64,000 bases of DNA from DASUPK01 sp963843085. GTDB lineage: Bacteria > Actinomycetota > Thermoleophilia > Solirubrobacterales > 70-9. The notes under the pieces were generated by a model. The model did not search any database. It was not told where the DNA came from and saw only the letters and a list, made by a program, of their open reading frames with translations. Positions 1 through 8,385 of the stretch are shown in pieces. Location of the stretch: NCBI GenBank assembly GCA_963843085.1, contig CAWJJG010000001.1:62001-126000 (forward strand), read 5' to 3'. A program made the translations under genes and the position numbers. Each line of letters begins with the position of its first letter. Position 1 is the stretch's first letter.

Positions 1-288
1 CGCGAGGATGTCCGGGCGCGTCTGCGGCGGGGGATGGAGCTCCGCGGGGCGCTCGGAATCGACGTTGTAGAGCAGCCGCGTGGCCACGCCCCGCTCACTG
101 GCAGCACGAAGCTGGTCGGCGACGATCGAGCCGGTCGGGTCGGGCAGGCGAACGTCGTAGAGCGCCAGCTCGAGCGTGGACTCGGCGGGCTCGAGGAAGT
201 GGGCCACCCGGCGCGCGATGTCCTCGGCGTGCTGGCCGCCGTCGGTCAGCGTGACGATCTCGATTAGCCTTGTGGGGTGGCGTTGCAC
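1..288 (-). CDS. Phospholipase-D-like protein, N-terminal part (runs off the window)
   Basis: Read leftwards, this gives an open frame with no stop to the window edge, so only about 96 N-terminal residues are present. After the start it reads IEIVTLTDGG, then LELALYDVRL and a VATRLLYNVD stretch. These resemble the first beta strands of the PLD-fold proteins of Actinobacteria, in which the first strand ends in LALYD. The catalytic HxKxxxxD motifs would lie outside the window, so activity cannot be judged. The GTG at 288 is the chosen start; an in-frame GTG at 312 is possible. The start overlaps the start region of the divergent SnoaL-like gene by about 12 bases, so one of the two starts may be misplaced. 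Confidence 0.6.
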   Translation of the reverse strand, partial: MQRHPTRLIEIVTLTDGGQHAEDIARRVAHFLEPAESTLELALYDVRLPDPTGSIVADQLRAASERGVATRLLYNVDSERPAELHPPPQTRPDILA

Positions 289-684
289 AGGGGGTATGTC
301 CAGTATGTCCACCTCGTCCACGAGGCGTTCGAGTGCTTCGAGCGGGGCGATTGGGACCGCCTGCGTCCGCTGATCGCGGAGGACAATGTGATGAGCCCGC
401 TAGAGACCTGGCCCGAGCCGGGCCCGTTCATCGGTCCCGAGGCGAGCATCCGGGAGTACCAGAGGCTCTTCGATCTCTTCCGGGGCATCGGGATCTCGGT
501 CAGCCACATCGTCAGTCACGAGTCCTGGGTGATCGCGCACTATCGGGGCGTGATCGAGGGTGAGGAGCCGGGCATGCCGATCGAGTTCGAGTTCACCGGG
601 GTGCATCGCTTCGAGGGCGAGCAGTTCGCGGAGTCCCACTACCGCCTCGATCGCGACACGGCCCTGGCTGCGGCCGGCCTCTGA
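277..684 (+). CDS. SnoaL-like / NTF2-fold protein
   Basis: A 135-residue protein of the SnoaL/NTF2-like cone fold. The opening helix pattern (VHEAFECFERGDWDRL) is the usual start of this family: a helix, then a GDWD turn, then a variable pocket. The length fits a one-domain member. The family includes polyketide cyclases, ketosteroid isomerases and many binding proteins of unknown ligand; nothing here fixes the substrate. The start is a GTG at 277. Starting at a later codon would free the overlap with the divergent upstream gene. It is followed by a strong inverted repeat at 737-773 that separates it from the convergent histidine kinase. Confidence 0.7.
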   Translation: MALHRGYVQYVHLVHEAFECFERGDWDRLRPLIAEDNVMSPLETWPEPGPFIGPEASIREYQRLFDLFRGIGISVSHIVSHESWVIAHYRGVIEGEEPGMPIEFEFTGVHRFEGEQFAESHYRLDRDTALAAAGL

Positions 685-736
685 TCAACGCTCCGCCTTC
701 TCCGCTTCGCTTCCGGAGGCTACGCGAACAAGAAAA

Positions 737-773
737 GCCCCCGGTGGTCGAGGGAGGGGCGACCACCGGGGGC
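737..773 (-). terminator. Bidirectional intrinsic terminator hairpin
   Basis: A perfect 14-bp inverted repeat (arms 737-750 and 760-773, loop 751-759) made of GCCCCCGGTGGTCG and its complement. Read leftwards, the stem runs straight into CTTTTCT, a proper U-tract, so it should terminate the two-component operon. Read rightwards it is followed by GACGCTTT, a weaker tail for the SnoaL-like gene. It lies between two convergent genes, as expected of a shared terminator. Confidence 0.85.
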
Positions 774-883
774 GACGCTTTGGACCGAAGTCCTCAGCGG
801 GTCTCACCGAGGTATGTGGGGTTTCGTACCCCGGCGAGGTGTCTCGTCCAGTCGTGAATCTATGAGGCGTTCTTGAACGTTTG
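774..883. other. Intergenic stretch with small hairpins, no gene seen
   Basis: This 110-base stretch lies between the terminator and the end of the histidine kinase gene. It holds two short hairpins: GGAC-CGAA-GTCC at 782-793 and GGGGT-TTCGT-ACCCC at 818-832. No coding frame is convincing. It is probably the 3' untranslated tail of the kinase mRNA; a small RNA cannot be excluded. Confidence 0.4.
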
Positions 884-2332
884 CTAAAGCCTCTCGGGCG
901 CGCTCTCGCTGCCCTTCGCGGCCTGATCCGGCGCCTGCTCGAGGGGCAGGCGGACGGAGAACCGGGCGCCGCCGTAGGTGCTGCGCCCCGCGGAGACCGA
1001 GCCGCCATGCGACTCGGCGACGGCCCGCACGATCGCGAGACCGAGGCCACTGCCACCGCCGCCGGCGGTGTCCGCGGGTCCATCCCCGCGGACGAAGCGG
1101 TCGAAGACCTGGTCCTCCATGTCGGCCGGGATGCCGGGCCCGTCGTCGAGCACCTCCAGCAGGGCTTCGTCGCCGTCGCGACGCGCGGTCAGCTCGATCG
1201 TCGTCTGCTCGGGGGTATGCCTGATCGCGTTCTCGAGCAGGTTGCGGATCAGCCGGTGGAGCTCGTCCGGATTGCCCTCCAGCGGGAGGGGCCCGTCGAG
1301 ATGGCTCTCGATGCGCCGGCCGCCGGCGATCGGCTGGATCTCCTCCAGCGCTCCGGCCGCGATCGATCCCAGGTCCAGGTCCTTGGTGGCCGCCTTGCGC
1401 CCAGCATCGGCGCGGGCCAGCAGCAGCAGGTCCGAGACCAGGCCCGACATGCGTTTGGTGGACGAGAGGGCCGAGTCGACGGCATGCTTGTCGTCCTCGG
1501 ACCCGACCTCGGCCGCCTGGAGCAGCTCGAGGTTCGCGTGGATGCTCGTCAGCGGGGTGCGGAGCTCGTGGGAGGCGTCGGCGACGAACTCACGCTGGCG
1601 CTCCAGCGACTGCTCGCGCTCGGCGCGCGCCTCGTCGAGCGACTCGAGCATGCCGTCCATCGTGCGGGCCAGCTCGCCCACCTCGTCGTCGGTCGCGGGA
1701 ACGGGGATCCGCTCCGAGGGATCGCGGGTGTGGCTGATTCGGCTCGCCAGGCCGGTGAGAGCCTTGATCGGGCGCATGGCGCGGTCGGCGACGGCGAGAC
1801 CGGCGAGCAGGGCGAGCACTGTGCCGCCGAGCACGCCCGCGCCCAGGAAGAGCCAGAGCCGCGAAACGGTGTCGTTGGTTCCCGTATTCGGGCGGGCGTA
1901 CTGCACGTAGCCTGGATCGGAGCCCGCCGCGGTGAGCGGCTCGCTCACAACGCTCAGTGCCCCGACGGTGTGGATATGGGTGCTGGGCGGGCCAAGGCTG
2001 ACCCCGGGGCTGGTTCCGGCCAAAGCGTGGCCGTAGTTGTCGAGGATTCGAATGTGTGCGTCCTCCGGCAGTGCGAAGGCCCGCAGATCCGGGCTCTTCG
2101 TCACCACGGGGCCGAAGGCGGTCGAGATCTGCGTCTCCGCCGCGAGCGAGCGGGCGGCGCCACGCAGCTCCTCGCGGAAGTCGCTGCGGATCCGGTTGCC
2201 GACGACCTGCCCGAGCACGGCGGCGAAGCAGACCAGGATGAGGAGGGTGAGGCCGGCGGTGGTGATCGCGATCCGCCAGCGCACGGGAATGCGCTCGAAG
2301 AGCGGGAGCTTCCTGCTGCGGATCCAGCTCAC
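884..2332 (-). CDS. Two-component sensor histidine kinase
   Basis: A 482-residue membrane sensor kinase. The first membrane segment lies near residues 18-41, then an extracytoplasmic sensor region of about 115 residues, a second segment near 159-180, and HAMP at about 181-234. The phosphorylation helix has the motif SHELRTPL with His255. The ATPase domain shows the N box (RNLLENAIRHT), the G1 box DDGPGIP and the G2 box GSGLGLAIV. It should autophosphorylate and pass phosphate to the regulator encoded immediately upstream, whose stop overlaps this GTG start (GTGA). It resembles MprB/MtrB-type kinases, but the sensor domain is unrecognised and the stimulus unknown. Confidence 0.93.
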   Translation of the reverse strand: MSWIRSRKLPLFERIPVRWRIAITTAGLTLLILVCFAAVLGQVVGNRIRSDFREELRGAARSLAAETQISTAFGPVVTKSPDLRAFALPEDAHIRILDNYGHALAGTSPGVSLGPPSTHIHTVGALSVVSEPLTAAGSDPGYVQYARPNTGTNDTVSRLWLFLGAGVLGGTVLALLAGLAVADRAMRPIKALTGLASRISHTRDPSERIPVPATDDEVGELARTMDGMLESLDEARAEREQSLERQREFVADASHELRTPLTSIHANLELLQAAEVGSEDDKHAVDSALSSTKRMSGLVSDLLLLARADAGRKAATKDLDLGSIAAGALEEIQPIAGGRRIESHLDGPLPLEGNPDELHRLIRNLLENAIRHTPEQTTIELTARRDGDEALLEVLDDGPGIPADMEDQVFDRFVRGDGPADTAGGGGSGLGLAIVRAVAESHGGSVSAGRSTYGGARFSVRLPLEQAPDQAAKGSESAPERL

Positions 2333-3027
2333 GCGGCGCCCTTCAGCACATAGCCCGCCCCTCGCTTGGTGTGGAGAAGCCGCGGCTCGCCCCCTGATTC
2401 GAGCTTGCGCCGAAGGTTTGAGATGAAGACGTCGATCGTGTTCGTCTGCTCGAAGGGGTCGTATCCCCAGACGTCCTCGAGCAGCCGCTCGCGCGAGACC
2501 ACCAGCTTCTGGTTGCGGGCGAGGTATTCGAGCAGCTCGAACTCGCGATTGGTGAGCTCGATCTCGCGCCCGGCGCGCTTCACCTCTCGGGTATCCGGGT
2601 TGAGCATCAGGTCTCCGACCACGATCGAGGCGCTGCCCCGCGGCGGGCGGCGTCGCAGGAGGGCTCGGATCCTGGCGAGCAGCTCCGAGCGCTCGAAGGG
2701 CTTGGGCAGATAGTCGTCGGCGCCGGTGTCGAGGCCCTTGACCCGGTCCTCGGTCTCGGTGCGAGCTGTGAGGATCAGGATGGGCACGTCGCTCTCGGCG
2801 CGCAGCCGGCGGCAGACCTCAATGCCGTCGAGGCGGGGGAGGCCGAGGTCGAGCACGACGAGGTCGGGGCTGAACTGCTCGGCGGCGGTGAGCGCCTCGG
2901 CGCCGTCGCCCGCGCTGCGGACCTCGTGGCCCTCGGCGCGCAGGGAGCGCCGCAGGACGTCGGCGATCGCCTCATCGTCCTCGACGACGAGCACGCGCGC
3001 GGATCCGATGGTGGCCTGCTCCATCAC
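2329..3027 (-). CDS. OmpR/PhoB-family response regulator
   Basis: A 232-residue regulator with an N-terminal receiver domain (acidic pair EDD near 16-18, phosphoacceptor Asp60 in VVLDLGLPRLDG, conserved Lys in YLPKPF). A C-terminal winged helix follows, ending in the family pattern TNTIDVFISNLRRKLE and RGAGYVL. It is the first gene of the pair and is translationally coupled to the kinase by a GTGA overlap. The upstream region to ftsK contains a 10-bp palindrome CCGAATTCGG at 3044-3053, close to the start, which might be an autoregulatory site; that is speculation. Confidence 0.95.
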   Translation of the reverse strand: MMEQATIGSARVLVVEDDEAIADVLRRSLRAEGHEVRSAGDGAEALTAAEQFSPDLVVLDLGLPRLDGIEVCRRLRAESDVPILILTARTETEDRVKGLDTGADDYLPKPFERSELLARIRALLRRRPPRGSASIVVGDLMLNPDTREVKRAGREIELTNREFELLEYLARNQKLVVSRERLLEDVWGYDPFEQTNTIDVFISNLRRKLESGGEPRLLHTKRGAGYVLKGAA

Positions 3028-3112
3028 GATCTTTAGGTTAGGCCCGAATTCGGCTCCACCAAGCGATATTGAGGGAACGTTTAGGCACCCTTTCCACCCC
3101 GACCGAACCCTC

Positions 3113-3182
3113 GGGGTCAGACCCCTTCGACAATCCCTTCATTAAGGGGTCTGACCCCCTCGGGTGTGGGGGGTCAGGCACG
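3113..3182. repeat. REP-like GGGGTCWGACCCC palindromes between divergent genes
   Basis: Three related copies lie within 70 bases: GGGGTCAGACCCC at 3113-3125, GGGGTCTGACCCC at 3146-3158 and a variant GGGGTCAGGCACG at 3170-3182. The first two differ only at the central base and are each palindromic. They flank a 20-base spacer and could pair with one another as a larger hairpin (AAGGGGTCTGACCCC against GGGGTCAGACCCCTT). Such palindromes are familiar from many bacterial genomes as REP-type repeats mobilised by TnpA-REP (RAYT) transposases. No such transposase is present in this window. Confidence 0.75.
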
Positions 3183-3219
3183 AAGGGGACGGAGCCCACG
3201 CGTCGAATGAGGTGGGCGA

Positions 3220-5796
3220 ATGCTTGCAGACCGCATTTTCGGCGCGCCGGAGCGGCGGGATCCGCCCCGGCGCAAGAGGCAGCCTGCGCGCGGGCAGAAG
3301 CGCAAGCCCGCCGCGCGTGGGCGCGGGGGGGCTCGCGGCCGCACACGCGGCCGGACGGCTCCCGAGGTGATGCAGCGCCGCCTCGATCTGGCCGGCCTCT
3401 GCTGCATCGGGCTCGCGATCTATCTGGGCTACGTCATCTATCTGGGGTGGAACGGGGGAGCCATCGGCAACGGCTCCGAGACGGCGCTCGACTACGCCGT
3501 CGGCGCGGGCGCCGTGGTCGTCCCGGTCGCGCTCGGGCTCGCCGGGATCGGCCTGATCCTGAGGCCGTTCCTCCCATCACCGAAGTCCGTGGCGGTTGGG
3601 GTGGCGGCGATCGCCGCCGGTCTCCTGCTCGCTCTCGCCGCTCAGACCGCCGGGCTCGGCCCGGAGGGCGTGCGGAAGGGGCTCTTCGACCCGAGTTTCT
3701 TCCCGCACCACGGCGGTGGCATCGGCGAGGTCCTGTACTGGGCCACCAGCACCCTCTTCGATCGGATCGGGGCGCACATCATCGCCATCGTGCTGCTCGT
3801 CTCAGGAATCCTGGTGCTCACCGGCCGCTCGGTATCGGAGATGGTCCGCGCGGCCCGGCGCGGCGCGGCGCGCGCGAAGCGCGGCACCGTCGGCTTCGCG
3901 ACGGCGGTGAAGGAGAGCCGGGTCAACACCGACCCCGACCTGGTCGACACGACCCCGGCCGACACCGAGCCGGTCTTCGGCCCGCCCGAGCCGATCGAGG
4001 ACGGCGACGACTTCCAGGTGCATCTCGGCGACGAGCTGGAGACGGAGAAGGTCGCGAACTTCGACGACGCGGTGCGCATCGCTGACGAGCCGGACACGAG
4101 CGAGCTCGAGGACTTGGAAGGCAACGAGAACGAAACGATCAGGGTCGCCAAGCCAGAGGCGCCCGAGCCGCATGTCTCCGGAAGCGAAGCTGAGGAGATG
4201 GGCGTTGACGGCGAAGCCGCCGAAGATCCCTCTGAAGAGGTCCCGGTGTCCCTCACCCCGATGGGTGAGAAGCGCGGTGGGGTGACCGAGTCCGAGGAGA
4301 TCGACTACCGGGTCCCGAACCCCGAGGCCGTGCTCGAGCGCGGTGCCCCCGACAAGGGCCCCGACAAGCAGGACCACGAAGCGGTGGCCCGCAACCTGCT
4401 GGAGACGCTCGGCCACTTCGGCGTCGAGGCGAAGATCGTCGGCACCGTCACCGGGCCTCACGTGAGCCGCTACGAGCTCAAGCTCGCTCCGGGCACCAAG
4501 GTCTCGAAGATCACCCAGCTGAAGGACGACCTGGCCTATGCGCTGGCGTCGACCGACATCCGGATCCTGGCGCCGATCCCCGGCAAGCAGGCCGTCGGCG
4601 TGGAGGTGCCGAACCAGCGCCGTCGCCTCGTCCGCCTCGGCGACATCTACGGTGGGCGCCCGCAGGGTGGCTCGCCCCTGGTCGCCTGGCTCGGCAAGGA
4701 CATCTCCGGCAGCGCCGTCTGGACCGACCTTCAGAAAATGCCGCACGCCCTGATCGCCGGGACCACCGGCTCGGGGAAGTCCGGCAGCGTGAACGCGATT
4801 CTCAGCTCGATCCTGCTACACGCGTCGCCGAACGAGGTGCGGTTGGTGCTCGTCGACCCGAAGCGGGTCGAGCTCAACCACTACGAGCGGATCCCGCACC
4901 TGCTGACGCCGGTCGTCACCTCGCCGCGGCTGGCCGCCAACGTCCTGAACAACCTGATCGCGGAGATGGAGAGCCGGTACCAGATCATGGAGCAGGCGCG
5001 GACCCGCAACCTCGGGGAGCTCAACCAGGCGCGAAAGCGGGAGGGCGAGGCGCCGCTGCCCTACATCCTCTGCGTGATCGACGAGCTCGCGGACCTGATG
5101 ATGGTCTCGCCGGCGGAGGTCGAGGACGCGATCATCCGCCTCGCGCAGAAGGCGCGTGCGGTCGGCATCCACCTCCTGCTCGCGACCCAGCGGCCCTCCA
5201 CCGACATCATCACCGGGACGATCAAGGTCAACATCCCGTCTCGGATCGCCTTCGCCGTCTCATCGCAGGTCGACTCGCGGGTGATCCTGGACCAGGGTGG
5301 CGCCGAGACGCTGCTCGGCCAGGGCGACATGCTCTTTCGCCCGGCGGGCACCTCGAAGATGCAGCGGATCCAGGGCGCCTTCATCACCGAGGCTGAGATC
5401 GCGAAGATCACCGACTTCTGGTCGGATCAGGGCGAGCCCGACTTCGCCGACGAGCTGCTCGAGACGCCCCAGATCACCAAGGACGAGGGGGATGGCGACG
5501 ACGACTTCGACCCGGACTCCGACGACCTGCTGAACCAGGCCGCGGAGCTGGTGGTCGAGAGCGGCACGGCGTCGGTCTCGATGATCCAGCGCCGGCTGCG
5601 TGTCGGCTACACGCGCGCCGGCAGGCTGATCGACATGCTCGAGCGGCGGGGGATCATCTCCGGCTATGAGGGCTCCAAGCCCCGCCAGGTGCTCGTCTCG
5701 ATGGCCGACCTGCCGCGGGTGCTGGGCGGCGGCGAGGCTCCGGCGCCGGCCGGCGAGAGCCAGCCCGAGCCGGTTGCGGCGCCCGGCGACGAGTAG
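3220..5796 (+). CDS. ftsK: DNA translocase FtsK/SpoIIIE
   Basis: An 858-residue septal DNA pump that moves chromosome ends and dimers through the closing septum. A basic N-terminal tail (about 1-50) precedes four hydrophobic segments between about 55 and 205, then an acidic low-complexity linker (about 235-370). The motor follows, with Walker A GTTGSGKS near residue 515 and Walker B CVIDELADLMM near 620. The C-terminal gamma winged helix (about 775-840) ends in GIISGYEGSKPRQVL and would read the polar KOPS-type sequences. The start is the ATG preceded by GAGGTG five bases upstream. It opens a long rightward housekeeping run with cinA and recA. Length and domain order are normal for actinobacterial FtsK. 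Confidence 0.96.
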   Translation: MLADRIFGAPERRDPPRRKRQPARGQKRKPAARGRGGARGRTRGRTAPEVMQRRLDLAGLCCIGLAIYLGYVIYLGWNGGAIGNGSETALDYAVGAGAVVVPVALGLAGIGLILRPFLPSPKSVAVGVAAIAAGLLLALAAQTAGLGPEGVRKGLFDPSFFPHHGGGIGEVLYWATSTLFDRIGAHIIAIVLLVSGILVLTGRSVSEMVRAARRGAARAKRGTVGFATAVKESRVNTDPDLVDTTPADTEPVFGPPEPIEDGDDFQVHLGDELETEKVANFDDAVRIADEPDTSELEDLEGNENETIRVAKPEAPEPHVSGSEAEEMGVDGEAAEDPSEEVPVSLTPMGEKRGGVTESEEIDYRVPNPEAVLERGAPDKGPDKQDHEAVARNLLETLGHFGVEAKIVGTVTGPHVSRYELKLAPGTKVSKITQLKDDLAYALASTDIRILAPIPGKQAVGVEVPNQRRRLVRLGDIYGGRPQGGSPLVAWLGKDISGSAVWTDLQKMPHALIAGTTGSGKSGSVNAILSSILLHASPNEVRLVLVDPKRVELNHYERIPHLLTPVVTSPRLAANVLNNLIAEMESRYQIMEQARTRNLGELNQARKREGEAPLPYILCVIDELADLMMVSPAEVEDAIIRLAQKARAVGIHLLLATQRPSTDIITGTIKVNIPSRIAFAVSSQVDSRVILDQGGAETLLGQGDMLFRPAGTSKMQRIQGAFITEAEIAKITDFWSDQGEPDFADELLETPQITKDEGDGDDDFDPDSDDLLNQAAELVVESGTASVSMIQRRLRVGYTRAGRLIDMLERRGIISGYEGSKPRQVLVSMADLPRVLGGGEAPAPAGESQPEPVAAPGDE

Positions 5797-5823
5797 AGGC
5801 GGGCGCTCAGGGAGAATGCCCGT

Positions 5824-7101
5824 GTGAGCGTTCGCGCGGGAATCCTCGTCACCGGCACCGAGGTGCTGAGCGGCTACGTCACGGACCGCAACGGGCCGTG
5901 GATGTCCGAGCAGCTGGCCGACCTGGGCGTCGAGGTCGCGGAGATCAGGGTGGTCGGGGACCGGCCCGAGGACCTCGAGAGCGCCCTGCGGCAGATGCGC
6001 GACGCGGGGCTCGATCTGATCTTCACCAGTGGCGGCCTCGGGCCGACGGCGGACGATCTGACCGCCGAGGTCGTGGGGCGGTTCGCCGGGCGGGAGCTGG
6101 TCCTCGACGAGGAGATGGAGCAGAAGATCGCCGACATCATCTCCCGCTACGCGCGGCGGCTTCGGTTCGACCCCGAGGCGGTCCGCGAGGCCAATCGCAA
6201 GCAGGCGATGGTGCCGGAGGGAGCGGTGGCGATCGATCCCGCAGGGACGGCGCCCGGCCTGGTCGTGCCCGCCGACGGGCAGATCGTGGTCGTCCTGCCG
6301 GGCCCGCCACGCGAGCTTCAGGAGATGTGGCCGCGCGCCCTGGCGGCTGGACCGGCACAGGAGGTGCTGAGCCGGGCCGAGCCCTTCCGGAACATGTCCA
6401 TCCGGATGTTCGGCATCCCGGAGTCCGAGCTCGCCATGGCGCTGCGGGAGATCGAGGACGAGGGCGTCGCCCTCGACCAGCTCGAGGTCACCACCTGCCT
6501 GCGCGGAGGGGAGCTGGTCACCGACGTGCGGCATCGGGAGGACTCTGCCGAGGCGGCCGAGGGGCTCCGCGCGGGTCTCCAGCAGAAGCTCGGGCGCTTC
6601 ACCTACACGGAGACCGGCGAGTCGATCGAGGAGGTCGTCTTCCGGCTGCTCGGCGACCGGACGATCGCCGTGGCCGAATCGGAGAGCGGGGGGCTGCTGG
6701 CGGCGCGCCTGACGCTGCAGCCTGGATCGTCCGCGTGGTTCGCGGGCGGGGTGGTCTCTTACTCGAACGAGTCCAAGGCGGAGCTGCTCGGGGTCGACCC
6801 CAAGCTGATCGAGAAGCACGGGGCCGCCTCACCTGAGGTTGCCGAGGCGATGGCGGACGGGGCCCTGGCTCGCTTCGGTGCCGATGTGGCCTGTTCCACG
6901 ACGGGCGTGGCGGGGCCCGATGGCGGGAGCGAGGAGAAGCCGGTCGGCTACGTCTGCTTCTGCGCCAAGACGGCGGACGGCCAGAAGCTGCCGCGGGACA
7001 TCGTGCTTCCCGGCGCTCGCAACGACGTGCGGGAGCGCTCCGTCGTCGTCGCCATGCACCTGGTCCGCTATCTGCTGGAGGGGCGGGAGCCGCCGCGGTG
7101 A
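5824..7101 (+). CDS. cinA: CinA-family protein (MoCF domain plus NMN deamidase-type domain)
   Basis: A 425-residue two-domain CinA. The N-terminal molybdopterin-binding-like domain (about 1-170) has ILVTGTEVLSG and the SGGLGPTADD motif, linked in the family to ADP-ribose/NAD-derivative hydrolysis. The C-terminal domain (about 260-420) is of the PncC type, which deamidates nicotinamide mononucleotide in pyridine nucleotide recycling. Its signature, usually AESCTGG, reads AESESGG here, while GSSAWFAGGVVSYSN and TTGVAGPDGG are intact. The start is a GTG 27 bases after ftsK. It overlaps the next gene by GTGA. In Actinobacteria cinA commonly sits close upstream of recA, as here. Confidence 0.92.
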   Translation: MSVRAGILVTGTEVLSGYVTDRNGPWMSEQLADLGVEVAEIRVVGDRPEDLESALRQMRDAGLDLIFTSGGLGPTADDLTAEVVGRFAGRELVLDEEMEQKIADIISRYARRLRFDPEAVREANRKQAMVPEGAVAIDPAGTAPGLVVPADGQIVVVLPGPPRELQEMWPRALAAGPAQEVLSRAEPFRNMSIRMFGIPESELAMALREIEDEGVALDQLEVTTCLRGGELVTDVRHREDSAEAAEGLRAGLQQKLGRFTYTETGESIEEVVFRLLGDRTIAVAESESGGLLAARLTLQPGSSAWFAGGVVSYSNESKAELLGVDPKLIEKHGAASPEVAEAMADGALARFGADVACSTTGVAGPDGGSEEKPVGYVCFCAKTADGQKLPRDIVLPGARNDVRERSVVVAMHLVRYLLEGREPPR

Positions 7102-7634
7102 GGCTGTTCGCGCTCCTGATCCTGGCCGGTGCGGTCCTCCTCGCCGGGTGTGGCGCGGACACCAGCAACGAAGACCGTCGCCAGGCGCTGGAGGACTATG
7201 TGGCCGCGGTCCAGCCGATCCGGCTCGGAATCAACGAGCTGCTCGACAAGGCGGATCCGATCCTCGAGGGGTACAACGGCGGCGACCTGAGCGCGACGCA
7301 GGCGATGCGGCGCATGGGGCGGATCGAGCGCGGGACCGCCGCCTACGTGGTGAAGATCGCGGAGGTGGAGCCCGTGCCCGACGAGATGCAGGCGAGCCAG
7401 GACGCCTACGCGCACACCTTCGTCCTCCAGGACACCTACCTGAGCGCGCTGACGGCGGCGCTCAAGGACCGCTCCTTCGACGAGCTGCCGCATTTCCAGA
7501 ACGAGCAGCGCGCGGCGATCATCGCCTGGCGCACGAGGTTGCAGGTTCTGGCGAACCGCTGGGGCGCGACGCTGCCGGCGAACCTGCAGGTCGCGGGGCG
7601 GGGGGAGATCTCGCCGGCGCCGACGGGGGACTAG
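7098..7634 (+). CDS. Lipoprotein of unknown function
   Basis: A 178-residue secreted protein with a lipoprotein signal peptide: a short basic start, a hydrophobic run, then lipobox LLAGC with the lipidated Cys near residue 18. The mature part is mostly helical and charged, with no motif I recognise. It starts at the GTG that overlaps the cinA stop, so it is probably co-translated with cinA. It ends just before a strong terminator. No functional link with cinA or recA can be inferred beyond position. Confidence 0.75.
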   Translation: MRLFALLILAGAVLLAGCGADTSNEDRRQALEDYVAAVQPIRLGINELLDKADPILEGYNGGDLSATQAMRRMGRIERGTAAYVVKIAEVEPVPDEMQASQDAYAHTFVLQDTYLSALTAALKDRSFDELPHFQNEQRAAIIAWRTRLQVLANRWGATLPANLQVAGRGEISPAPTGD

Positions 7635-7659
7635 TCCCGGCCGTTCGCCTCACGGCGAG

Positions 7660-7702
7660 ACCAACCGGGGCCGCTTAGGCCCCGGTTGGTGCTCAGTTTT
7701 CT
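7660..7702 (+). terminator. Intrinsic terminator after the cinA-lipoprotein genes
   Basis: A perfect 13-bp inverted repeat (7660-7672 and 7678-7690, loop GCTTA), rich in GC, followed by GCTCAGTTTTCTTCT. It separates the rightward ftsK-cinA-lipoprotein genes from a convergent lipoprotein gene. This implies that thpR-recA has its own promoter further on. Confidence 0.88.
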
Positions 7703-7712
7703 TCTGATCGCC

Positions 7713-8171
7713 CTAGCTGTTGGGAGCGCAACCGGTCAGCCCGTAGGGGTGGGCGATCGCCGCGAAATCCGCGAATGGGTCGGTCTTGCCGTTGTAGGCG
7801 AGCGAAGGGTCGCTCTTGATCTTGTTCAGGTCGGCCTGAGCCGTCGCGAGGTACTTGTTGACCACCGCCTCATCGCCTGAGGGTGCACCGAGAGCCTTGA
7901 CCTGGTCGATTTGGGACTGGATGTTCGGGACCTGTGTGCCGGTCACGTAGGCCGTCACTTGCGCCTGGCTCGGGTTCTTGCCGAGCGCCGTCTGGGCGGC
8001 TTGCTGCTTCTCATCGCCGGCCTTGCAGATCGCGTTCGCCTTCGCGAGATATGAACTCTTGGAAAGGGCGGTGGTTGACGTGGTGCTGCTGCTACTGCCG
8101 CAACCGACAGCCAATCCGACGATCAGCGTCGCGCCGACCGCCATCACGATGAAACGAAATCGAGCTTCCAC
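7713..8171 (-). CDS. Lipoprotein, small secreted helical protein
   Basis: A 152-residue lipoprotein of unknown function. The start is a GTG at 8171, preceded by a textbook GGAGGAG four bases upstream; longer in-frame starts lack this. The signal peptide ends in the lipobox GLAVGC, followed by a Ser/Thr linker. The mature part begins SYLAKANAICKAGDEKQ and shows a helical, Gln/Ala-rich pattern, with one further Cys close to the end. This general shape is common among actinobacterial extracytoplasmic proteins without assigned role. It is convergent with the cinA-side lipoprotein and has a structured leader (8223-8282). Confidence 0.75.
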   Translation of the reverse strand: MEARFRFIVMAVGATLIVGLAVGCGSSSSTTSTTALSKSSYLAKANAICKAGDEKQQAAQTALGKNPSQAQVTAYVTGTQVPNIQSQIDQVKALGAPSGDEAVVNKYLATAQADLNKIKSDPSLAYNGKTDPFADFAAIAHPYGLTGCAPNS

Positions 8172-8222
8172 GTTGCTCCTCCAGATCTTGCGTATCCCCA
8201 TCTCCCGATGCGAACCCCCGTC

Positions 8223-8282
8223 ACGGTTGGTGGGGTACTCGCGCGGCGGACTCTCCCCTGTACCTCGTTTGCAGGCAACCGT
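8223..8282 (-). promoter_or_regulatory. Candidate structured leader RNA of the lipoprotein gene
   Basis: In the leftward transcript, ACGGTTG (8282-8276) pairs perfectly with CAACCGT (8229-8223). Inside it GGTAC (8264-8260) pairs with GTACC (8238-8234). A CATC-GGGA-GATG hairpin with a GNRA-type loop follows nearer the gene. I do not recognise a riboswitch class. The opposite strand would fold similarly, so direction is an inference from the downstream gene with its strong ribosome-binding site. Confidence 0.35.
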
Positions 8283-8385
8283 AGAAGCCCGCACCCGCGG
8301 GGAGAGAAAGCGAAGCAGCCCACTCATCCATCGGTGATGTGTCGAGACACGGGATTTCGGCCGGATCGGTGATTAGCGTTCGGGC

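Noticed and set aside
881..2353. A 490-codon open frame on the + strand opposite the histidine kinase
   Set aside because: It is a shadow of the third-base GC bias of the kinase; its translation is Arg/Gly/Ala-rich with no domain, while the - strand has all kinase motifs.
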